NCBI RefSeq assembly: GCF_003555545.1
Contig: NZ_CP032157.1
Span: forward strand, 1,616,546 to 1,680,545
From: Paraflavitalea soli
Lineage (GTDB): Bacteria; Bacteroidota; Bacteroidia; Chitinophagales; Chitinophagaceae
Direction: 5' to 3'
Length of the DNA: 64,000 nt
The notes beneath the pieces are model-generated. The model had not been told where the DNA came from. It worked only from the letters and a program-made list of their open reading frames with translations, and ran no database searches. Shown here in pieces: positions 26,595-33,771 of this stretch. Numbering within the stretch: position 1 is the first letter of the stretch; every line of letters begins with the position of its first letter. A program made the position numbers and the translations under genes.

Positions 26595-26942
26595 ATTATC
26601 TTTTAGACCTCTGGAAATCCAACAACTAAAGTGGATACCCCAAGAGACCTGGCGAGGGTCGTTCTTTCCAACCTGTTAACTCCCGGCAGTTCCCCAGGGG
26701 CGGTTCACTAACAGCTCTCTCATAGACCCTTCACGCCGGAAGCACCGTCGTAGTGAGCGGGTAGTAAGCTAATAGAAAGAGAATAGTAAGAAAAGAGGGC
26801 TCAAATGCAGCAGGGACGCGCAAAGGCATTAACAGTAGGGTAAAGGGTGGTGGTAAGCCCGGACATCAAGCCGAAACTATACTCCCGGTAAGCAGCTGTG
26901 ATGGGGATTTCCTTCCGGACTTTCCGGTTTTCCGTCATCCCG

Positions 26943-26996
26943 ACTTAAAAAAGGGGGGTAAAACCCTCAAAATGGTCGCCTTACCCCCCTTTTAAG
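26943..26996. repeat. C/G-rich inverted repeat at the HTCS-type promoter
   Basis: CTTAAAAAAGGGGGGTAA on the left arm is complementary, apart from one or two bases, to TTACCCCCCTTTTAAG on the right arm, with about 20 bp between. The right arm is also the first repeat of the C-rich operator, so the site shows both direct and inverted repeat symmetry. Confidence 0.6.
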
Positions 26997-27039
26997 GCTT
27001 TTTCCCCACCCCCGGTTTTTGTTTTACCCCCGTATTTTG
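26981..27039 (+). promoter_or_regulatory. HTCS-type C-rich promoter, second copy
   Basis: TTACCCCCC (26981-26989), TTTTTCCCC (26999-27007, 20-bp phase) and TTTTACCCCC (27022-27031) precede TATTTTG (27033-27039). The order and spacing of the first two repeats and the -7 element nearly match 17126-17185, including the flanking AAAATGG-CGC and GGCTTTT words. No SusC-type gene follows directly; the next gene is the LacI regulator 367 bp away. Confidence 0.55.
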
Positions 27040-27361
27040 CAGGCGTTATTGAACGGGTAAAGAAGATAAATTCTTTACCATGACTGTCGAAGTCTTTTTT
27101 TTAGCGTAGTTGCTCAATCGATTAATTGGATCCTGCCTGGCAAAAAGACCTTCACGAAACGATACGCAACCAAACTTGCCAAAGATGAAACAACACAAAC
27201 ATCCTCCCGCTTCCAGCCATCCCTTTCGGGCCAGTCCGGCCGCCGGCACATAAACCTTATTGATCTATAGATGGGAACCAACCCACACAGGCCATGACCT
27301 CATAAATGCCTGAACGGCCATCTCATGCCCATCCCCGAGGGGAATAGTTTAAAAGGAAGCA

Positions 27362-27385
27362 CCCTTCGACAAGCTCAGGGTGACA
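27362..27385 (+). repeat. REP-like element (CCCTTCGACAAGCTCAGGGT)
   Basis: A short palindromic word, CCCTTCGACAAGCTCAGGGT plus GACA, sits 20 bp before the LacI-gene start. Related copies are at 28470-28492 and, inverted, at 40337-40357. It belongs to a dispersed intergenic repeat type. Confidence 0.6.
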
Positions 27386-27405
27386 CTTTAATCTGAACAG
27401 AAAAA

Positions 27406-28494
27406 ATGAAGAAAAAGATCTCCATACATGATATAGCCCGGCAGCTGGAAGTGTCGGCAGCCACGGTTTCTTATGTGCTGAATGGAAAATCGGCCGAGAA
27501 ACGGATCAGCGCCGGCATGGAGAAAAAGATACTGGCCTATGTGGAGGAATGCGGTTACCGTCCCAACCGGGTAGCGAAAAGCCTGCGCACGGGTAAAAGC
27601 AAGATCATTGGCATGCTGGTAGAAGATATATCCGACCCTTTCTTCTCCAGTATTTCAAGGATCGTGGAAGCCCATGCCCATCAGCTCGATTATAAAATAT
27701 TCCACGCAAGCACGGAGAACGACGCCCTCATTACCCGCGATCTCCTGCAGGTATTCAGGGATACGCAGGTAGATGGCTATATCATAGCTCCGCCGCCCGG
27801 CATAGAAAAAGACATTCAGGCGCTGCTCGACGATAACCTGCCGGTGGTGTTATTTGACCGTTTTTTTCCGGAGTTGAAAACGCACAACGTAGTCGTCGAT
27901 AACCGGGAAGGCGCCTCGGCAGCCATTCAACACCTGGTGAGCAATGGCTATTCTGCTATTGGTTTTGTAACCCTGGATTCCGAGCAGACACAGATGAATG
28001 ACCGCCTGGCAGGTTACGACAATGCCATGCTGCAAGCAGGTCTGCTGCCCATGGTATTAAAGATCCCTTATGAAATGGAAAGAGAAAGCCTGGTGATGGA
28101 AAAGATCGATCAATTCCTGGCCATGAACGGGCAACTGGATGCGATGCTCTTTGCCACCAACTACCTGGCCATTGGCGGATTGGAAGCCATCCACCGCCGA
28201 CAACTGACCATACCGCATGATATAGCCGTGGTAGGCTTTGATGACAATACGCATTTCTCGTTGTTTTCACCCGCTGTAACCGCCGTGGCCCAGCCGGTAG
28301 AAGAGATGTCTAAGACAGTGATAGAAGAACTGATGAAAGTGCTGTCGGGCAAGGTGAAAACATTGAGCCGGGAAACGATCGTATTGCCTACCCAATTGAT
28401 CATCCGTCAATCATCCGTATCCCGTGTAAAGAAGCCCGCTTCCAGTGGAAAACAAACACCCGTCAGGACGGCTTCGACAGGCTCAGCCCCGTAA
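27406..28494 (+). CDS. LacI-family transcriptional regulator of the PUL
   Basis: An N-terminal LacI helix-turn-helix (residues 4-50: ISIHDIARQLEVSAATVSYV) and hinge precede a periplasmic-binding-protein-like sensor domain (about 60-340: SKIIGMLVEDISDPFFSS, VVLFDRFF, VVGFDDN). It would bind a sugar breakdown product and control the adjacent susCD operon. Its last residues (TASTGSAP) are encoded by a REP-like sequence (28470-28492), so the C-terminus has been remodelled by a repeat insertion. The family normally ends around residue 340, so this 362-aa form has a short extension. Confidence 0.92.
   Translation: MKKKISIHDIARQLEVSAATVSYVLNGKSAEKRISAGMEKKILAYVEECGYRPNRVAKSLRTGKSKIIGMLVEDISDPFFSSISRIVEAHAHQLDYKIFHASTENDALITRDLLQVFRDTQVDGYIIAPPPGIEKDIQALLDDNLPVVLFDRFFPELKTHNVVVDNREGASAAIQHLVSNGYSAIGFVTLDSEQTQMNDRLAGYDNAMLQAGLLPMVLKIPYEMERESLVMEKIDQFLAMNGQLDAMLFATNYLAIGGLEAIHRRQLTIPHDIAVVGFDDNTHFSLFSPAVTAVAQPVEEMSKTVIEELMKVLSGKVKTLSRETIVLPTQLIIRQSSVSRVKKPASSGKQTPVRTASTGSAP
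28470..28492 (+). repeat. REP-like element inside the 3' end of the LacI gene
   Basis: GGCTTCGACAGGCTCAGCCC is a variant of the 27362-27385 element with compensating changes in both arms, so the hairpin is kept. It overlaps the last codons and lies just before the stop. Confidence 0.55.
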
Positions 28495-28606
28495 AGGCGG
28501 GGTAAACTCTGACATTCGTTTCTTAATTCCGCGACATTGATATAAACCTTGACCTGTGCTAACAGATTAAATCCTAAAACGTCATTCAAAAATTAAACTT
28601 GCCATT

Positions 28607-31600
28607 ATGAGTAAAGCGCAAAGATTGTTGCAAAAAGGGGTTATGCTGTGCAGTGCCCTCTTGTTGCTGGCAGTACAGCCCCACCTGGCTTGGGCACAGG
28701 CCACTAAAACGGTGACAGGGGTGGTGGTAGATGTACAGACCAACCAGCCGGTAGCAGGCGTGAGTGTAAAAGTGAAGGGAACTGCCGGCGGCACTTCGAC
28801 CAATGAAAAAGGACAGTTTACGATCACAATACCCGACAATGGAGTGCTGGAGATCAGTAGTGTGGGGTATGAGAAACAGGAAATAGCACCCGATGGATCG
28901 GGCAGCCTGCAGGTAAAGCTGGCGGTGGTGAACCAGCAGTTGAATGATGTAGTGGTGGTAGGATATGGCACCCAGCGCAAAGGATCGCTGACGGGCGCGG
29001 TCACCACCGTAGGCGCCAAAGCGTTCCAGGACAGGGGCCCGGTGGCCAGTCCGCTGGCTGCTTTGCAGGGGCAGGCGCCGGGCGTTACGGTTACCCGCAA
29101 CTCTTCGCAGCCTGGTCGTGAAAGCTGGAGTTTCCTGATCAGGGGCAATTCTTCGGTGAATGGTACGGAACCACTGGTGATCGTAGATGGATTGACACTT
29201 CCGAATGTGGGAGCGCTGAATTCATTCAACCCGGCTGACATTGAAAATATTACTTTCCTCAAGGATGCCGCCGCGGCTTCCATTTATGGATCCAGGGCGG
29301 CAGGCGGTGTTGTACTCATTACCACCAAAAGGGCCAAAACAGGCAAACCTACCATCCAATACAATGGTTCGGTAAGCCGTAAAATAGTAGGCCTGCAACC
29401 CAAGCTTACAGATATCACTGGCTGGGGTCCTATGATGAAAGAAGCGAGGGCCACGGATGGCTTTCTGCCCAGCGATATCTGGTACAACTATGCCGATATG
29501 GCCATCTATGCCGTGCAAAATAATAAGCAATGGCTTTCCAAAGCAGATGCCACAGCGCTTGGGTACGGTATGAACTTTACGGATGTAAAAGACTTCGTGT
29601 TTTTTCCCGGCACCATGCAGGATGTGCTGTGGGGTGATGCCACTTCCACAGAACACCAGGTAAGCATGGCTGCCAAAGGCGAACGCTCGGGCTACCGGCT
29701 CTCCCTGGGTTATCTCGACGATGGGAGCCTGCTGCAGGTAGGAAAGAACTCGAATAAGCGGTACAACCTGCGTCTCACGCACGATTACCAGTTCTCCAGC
29801 GCCTTTAAACTGGAAAGCAATATCTCCCTGGAAAAAAATGACATCATACAACCCGCCAATATCGGCGGGGTGCTCAACAATGGCATACAACCAGGCATGC
29901 CCACTTCTACCATCGATGGTAAACCTTTTGTATGGGGATCAGGCATTGCCAATGCGGCTCCCAATAATATTGCCGATTATGGTGGTGATGGAAAAGAGAT
30001 GAATACGCGCCTCAATGCCAATTTCAACCTCACCTGGAACCTGGCCAAACACCTGAAAGCCGTAGGTTCTGCCGGTTATTATTATAGTAATACGGATTAT
30101 AGAACACAGGAAAACCTGATCAACTTTTATGATTACAGCGGAAAATCACTTATTTCTTCCCTGGCTCCCTCCGGTAGCGGCAGGAGTTTTTACCAACGTG
30201 GCAACCGCAAGGAAGCCTATTATAACCTGAATGGCTATGTAGAATATGCCAATTCATTTGGCAAGGACCGGGAACATGACCTGAAAGCCATGGTAGGCGC
30301 ACAATATGAAAGACAGGAGCTGAACCTGTTTTCTGCCAAAACCCTCGATGTGGTCAATGGCGTACCGCCGTCATTAAGCCTGAGTTATGGTGATCCTACT
30401 ACCAAAACAGTAGGTGAGACGCAGAACCATTATGCCCTGGCTGGTTATTTTGGCCGGGTGAACTATGTGTTCCGCAATAAATACCTACTGGAAGTAAACG
30501 GTCGCTATGATGGTTCTTCCAAATTCAGCGCCGACAACCGCTGGAAATTATTCTACGGTGTATCTGCCGGCTGGCGCATCAACCGCGAGAAATTTATGGA
30601 GAACCTCCCGTTCATCAACGACCTGAAGCTGCGGGCATCTTACGGAAGTGTAGGCAACCAGAGCGGTATCGGCTTGTATGATTATATCTCCCTGCTCAAC
30701 CTGGCTTATTCTACTGGTCCCGGCAGTTCCGGCTTTCCCATCATCGGCAATAGCCCGGTGGTGAGGATCGCGCCGGGTGGCCTGGTCGCTTTCGACAGGA
30801 CCTGGGAAAAAGTGGAGACCAGCAACCTGGCCCTGGATTTTGCAACCCTGGGCAGTCGCCTGAGTGGTACCGTTGAATATTTTGTGAAGAACAATAACAA
30901 TATGTTGATCTCCCGCACCTATCCTGCCGTACTGGGCGCAGGCGCTCCGGCAGGTAATAACGGACACCTCAGTACCAATGGTTGGGAGCTGTCCCTGAAC
31001 TGGCGTGATAAGACCGGCAAACTGGGCTACAATGTGGGCGGCAATATTTCCCGCTACACCAATAAACTGGTAAGCTTTGGCGGACAGAAAGTGATATCCA
31101 CCAATAACCGGGGTTTGAACAGTGCGGTGGAAGGTTATCCGATCAATTCTTATTTCGGTCTTGTATATGCCGGTCGTATCCAAACACAAAAGGAATTGGA
31201 GGATTACCTGAAACTGGTACCTAATAACAATATTGGTATGCCCAACGGCGGTGCTGCTGCACAAGCCAATAACCGCCTGGCGCTGGGTGATAATATGTAC
31301 AAGGACATGAATGGCGATGGCAAGATCACTTTCCCCGAAGATGCCGTGGCCCTGGGTACCGATGATCCCCGTCTTACCTTCTCCTTCAATGCAGGCGCAG
31401 AATGGAATGGCTTTGACCTGAATATCATTTTCCAGGGAGTAGGAGAGCGTACGATTGTACGTGATGGCAACTGGCGCATACCCGCCGCGGTGGTATTCCA
31501 GGCGCAGAATGCCGCTTTCCGGGATAAATGGTGGACACCCACGCGTACAGATGCTTACTATCCCCGCATCTCTACTACGGGTACCATCAACAACTACAAT

Positions 31601-31894
31601 TACTTCCCCTCGGATTGGGTAGCTGAGAACGGCGCTTACCTGCGTCTTAAGAACCTGGTGATCGGTTATACCCTGCCTGCTGCCATTACCAATAAGGCCC
31701 ATATTCAGCGCCTGCGGTTCTACGTATCCGGTAATGACCTGTGGGAGAGCACGAAGATCCGCGATGGCTGGGACCCCGAAGCTTCCAGAAATGTGGCCAA
31801 TTCGGGAGATAGTCAGAACGGCAACCAAAGTACTTTCAGTGGCAGGTATCCCTTCTACCGTTACCTCACCTTTGGCGCAAACCTAACTTTTTAA
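28607..31894 (+). CDS. SusC/RagA-family TonB-dependent transporter
   Basis: The product is an outer-membrane channel that imports oligosaccharides captured by its SusD partner, driven by TonB. It has a signal peptide (about 1-31), a carboxypeptidase-D regulatory-like domain (about 35-110: VTGVVVDVQTNQPVAGVSVK), a plug starting DVVVVGYGTQRKGSLTGAV, and a long barrel ending in YLTFGANLTF with a terminal aromatic residue. The 1095-aa length is normal. There is no STN domain, so it is not coupled to an anti-sigma factor. The SusD gene follows after 17 bp. Confidence 0.96.
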   Translation: MSKAQRLLQKGVMLCSALLLLAVQPHLAWAQATKTVTGVVVDVQTNQPVAGVSVKVKGTAGGTSTNEKGQFTITIPDNGVLEISSVGYEKQEIAPDGSGSLQVKLAVVNQQLNDVVVVGYGTQRKGSLTGAVTTVGAKAFQDRGPVASPLAALQGQAPGVTVTRNSSQPGRESWSFLIRGNSSVNGTEPLVIVDGLTLPNVGALNSFNPADIENITFLKDAAAASIYGSRAAGGVVLITTKRAKTGKPTIQYNGSVSRKIVGLQPKLTDITGWGPMMKEARATDGFLPSDIWYNYADMAIYAVQNNKQWLSKADATALGYGMNFTDVKDFVFFPGTMQDVLWGDATSTEHQVSMAAKGERSGYRLSLGYLDDGSLLQVGKNSNKRYNLRLTHDYQFSSAFKLESNISLEKNDIIQPANIGGVLNNGIQPGMPTSTIDGKPFVWGSGIANAAPNNIADYGGDGKEMNTRLNANFNLTWNLAKHLKAVGSAGYYYSNTDYRTQENLINFYDYSGKSLISSLAPSGSGRSFYQRGNRKEAYYNLNGYVEYANSFGKDREHDLKAMVGAQYERQELNLFSAKTLDVVNGVPPSLSLSYGDPTTKTVGETQNHYALAGYFGRVNYVFRNKYLLEVNGRYDGSSKFSADNRWKLFYGVSAGWRINREKFMENLPFINDLKLRASYGSVGNQSGIGLYDYISLLNLAYSTGPGSSGFPIIGNSPVVRIAPGGLVAFDRTWEKVETSNLALDFATLGSRLSGTVEYFVKNNNNMLISRTYPAVLGAGAPAGNNGHLSTNGWELSLNWRDKTGKLGYNVGGNISRYTNKLVSFGGQKVISTNNRGLNSAVEGYPINSYFGLVYAGRIQTQKELEDYLKLVPNNNIGMPNGGAAAQANNRLALGDNMYKDMNGDGKITFPEDAVALGTDDPRLTFSFNAGAEWNGFDLNIIFQGVGERTIVRDGNWRIPAAVVFQAQNAAFRDKWWTPTRTDAYYPRISTTGTINNYNYFPSDWVAENGAYLRLKNLVIGYTLPAAITNKAHIQRLRFYVSGNDLWESTKIRDGWDPEASRNVANSGDSQNGNQSTFSGRYPFYRYLTFGANLTF

Positions 31895-31911
31895 TGTAAG
31901 CACGCAGACAT

Positions 31912-33678
31912 ATGAAAAAGACACTCCTAAAATATACAGGTATTCTGACGGCACTCACCCTCTTTATGCAGGTAAGCTGTAATAAGCTGGTAGACCTGAA
32001 GCCCATCAATGAAATATCCGATGTGGATTACTGGAAAAGCGCCGATCAATATAAACTGGCGGCCAATGAATTTTATACTTACCTGATCTCCTTTGGGCAG
32101 GTATTGTACGATCCGTTTGGCGCCAATTCCAACGGCGGCTCCCCGCATTCTGATCTCCGGGCCGACCTCACCTATAATATCAATGTGTTCAGCAATGGCA
32201 ATAACCCGCTGATCATTACTGATGGTAACTGGAATACCGGGTTTACCAGGCTGCGGGCGATCAATTATTTGCTGGATAAATCTACTAAGTATACCAATGC
32301 TCCAGAGATCGCACAATATGTAGCGGAAGCGAAGTTCTTTCGCGCCTATGTATATTTCGATCTCCTGCAGCAGTATGGCGCCGTGCCGATCATTCAAAAG
32401 CCGCTCGATGTATCTTCTCCGGAATTGATGGCGGCACGCAATACCCGCGATGAAGTAGTTGACTTTATTGTGAAAGACCTGGAAGAGGCTATTACCGTGC
32501 TGCCTGTAGAAACGGCATTGGGCGCAGCGAATAAAGGACGCATCAGCGCGGGTGCAGCCCAGGCCTTCCTGGGCAGGGTCACCTTATACGAAGGCACCTG
32601 GCAAAAGTTCAGGAATGGCAATGCCGGGCGCTACAATGGTTTGCTTGATAAATCCATTGCCGCCAGCAATGCGGTGATAGCCGCGCCGGATTACCAGTTG
32701 TTTGCACCTGCTATTTTAGGCGATTCAGCGCTGAAATATCTGTTCATCCTCGAAGATGAAAAGAGTAACCCCGCCGGATTGAATAAATCCACCAACAAGG
32801 AATATATACTGGCCAACCGCTATTCCTTTACCCAGCGGCAGATCAGGCAAAACGTTACGCATACCTTTTGGGGTTATGGCCTCACCAAAAAGTTTGCCGA
32901 CCTGTTCCTGAGCGAAGATGGCCTGCCCATCGATAAATCGCCTTTGTTCCAGGGCTATGCCCAGACCCGTTCTGAATACAGGCAGCGCGACCACCGGATG
33001 CTGTACATGATGGCGATCGACTCCAACTATTACTGGGATAATGAGAACCCTGGCGCTAGGACCACCTGGACGGGCGACGCCGCAGACATTGCCAGTTCAC
33101 GAGGCCGTAACAACAATGCCACGGGCAGCGGTTACCGCAACCAGAAATGGGCGACGGAAAGAAGGCTGAATGATAATGAAGAAGGGTATGACTGGCCGGT
33201 GATCCGCCTGGCGGAAGTGTACCTCAATTATGCAGAGGCTGTCTTTGAACGCAACGAGACCATTGCCGATGCCGACCTGGATAAATCGCTCAACCTGGTG
33301 CGCAACCGGGTAAACAAAGCCATGCCCAAACTGAGTAATTCCCTGGTGAGTGCCAATAACCTCGATATGCGTACGGAGATCAGAAGGGAAAGGACCATTG
33401 AATTGTTCCTGGAAGGTTTCCGCCTGGATGATCTGAAGCGGTGGAAGACCGCCGAAACAGAAATGCCGATGAACCTGCTGGGCATAAAATGGAAGGGCAC
33501 GCGCTGGGAAACACGATACCTGGTGAATGGCAATCCTCCTTTCCCGGTAGATGCCAATGGCAACCTGATCCTGGAAACGGGCAGGAAATGGTCAGACAAG
33601 AATTACCTGCTGCCTGTGCCCACGCAACAAATACAACTGAACCCCAACCTGAAGCCAAATAATACCGGTTGGGAATAA
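31912..33678 (+). CDS. SusD/RagB-family glycan-binding lipoprotein
   Basis: This surface lipoprotein closes the SusC channel as a lid and binds glycan. The signal peptide has lipobox QVSC (about residue 23), followed by NKLVDLKPINEISDVDYWKS, the usual SusD start. TPR-like helices follow (EAKFFRAYVYFDLLQQYG). The C-terminal part has the conserved LAEVYLNYAEA and RRERTIELFLEGFRLDDLKR segments. It is 588 aa, typical. A hairpin-forming repeat (33689-33721) separates it from the lyase genes and may lower or stabilise downstream expression. Confidence 0.95.
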   Translation: MKKTLLKYTGILTALTLFMQVSCNKLVDLKPINEISDVDYWKSADQYKLAANEFYTYLISFGQVLYDPFGANSNGGSPHSDLRADLTYNINVFSNGNNPLIITDGNWNTGFTRLRAINYLLDKSTKYTNAPEIAQYVAEAKFFRAYVYFDLLQQYGAVPIIQKPLDVSSPELMAARNTRDEVVDFIVKDLEEAITVLPVETALGAANKGRISAGAAQAFLGRVTLYEGTWQKFRNGNAGRYNGLLDKSIAASNAVIAAPDYQLFAPAILGDSALKYLFILEDEKSNPAGLNKSTNKEYILANRYSFTQRQIRQNVTHTFWGYGLTKKFADLFLSEDGLPIDKSPLFQGYAQTRSEYRQRDHRMLYMMAIDSNYYWDNENPGARTTWTGDAADIASSRGRNNNATGSGYRNQKWATERRLNDNEEGYDWPVIRLAEVYLNYAEAVFERNETIADADLDKSLNLVRNRVNKAMPKLSNSLVSANNLDMRTEIRRERTIELFLEGFRLDDLKRWKTAETEMPMNLLGIKWKGTRWETRYLVNGNPPFPVDANGNLILETGRKWSDKNYLLPVPTQQIQLNPNLKPNNTGWE

Positions 33679-33688
33679 CCGTATCCAA

Positions 33689-33721
33689 AGGGTGGGTCGC
33701 CCATTAAGGGCGGCTCACCCT
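33689..33721 (-). repeat. Intercistronic palindromic repeat, same family as 40366-40398
   Basis: AGGGTGGGTCGCCC (33689-33702) and GGGCGGCTCACCCT (33708-33721) form a 14-bp stem with two wobble-type mismatches around ATTAA. The reverse complement is nearly identical over 33 bp to 40366-40398. Confidence 0.7.
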
Positions 33722-33771
33722 AACTACCCCCCAACAAAACATTCCATTCATCAAGTCGAATGCGTTCACAT

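Larger units (their letters stand above)
26392..26599 (-). repeat. Diverged direct repeat, copy 2 (tRNA 3' end plus downstream region)
   Basis: Partner of 22524-22732, in the same orientation. This copy keeps the better tRNA end. Divergence is substantial, so the duplication is old. Confidence 0.65.
26337..27405. other. Gene-free region between the protease operon and the PUL
   Basis: No supportable gene occurs in 1.07 kb. From left to right it holds regulatory copy B, repeat copy 2 with terminator and tRNA 3' end (26392-26599), 340 bp without recognisable content, a C-rich inverted repeat (26943-26996), an HTCS-type promoter (26981-27039) and a REP-like element (27362-27385). A 22-codon frame at 27185 is the only ATG-led frame after that promoter and is not convincing. 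Confidence 0.6.

Noticed and set aside
26560-26660. Complete tRNA gene
   Set aside because: Only the T-loop, acceptor half and CCA are present on the minus strand. No anticodon arm, D-arm or 5' acceptor half can be drawn upstream.
27046-27249. 67-codon minus-strand frame after the HTCS-type promoter
   Set aside because: It runs against the promoter, is Cys-rich without pattern and matches nothing known to me.
30548-31828. 426-codon minus-strand open frame inside the SusC gene
   Set aside because: Antisense shadow of the SusC barrel region, with no signal peptide or domain.
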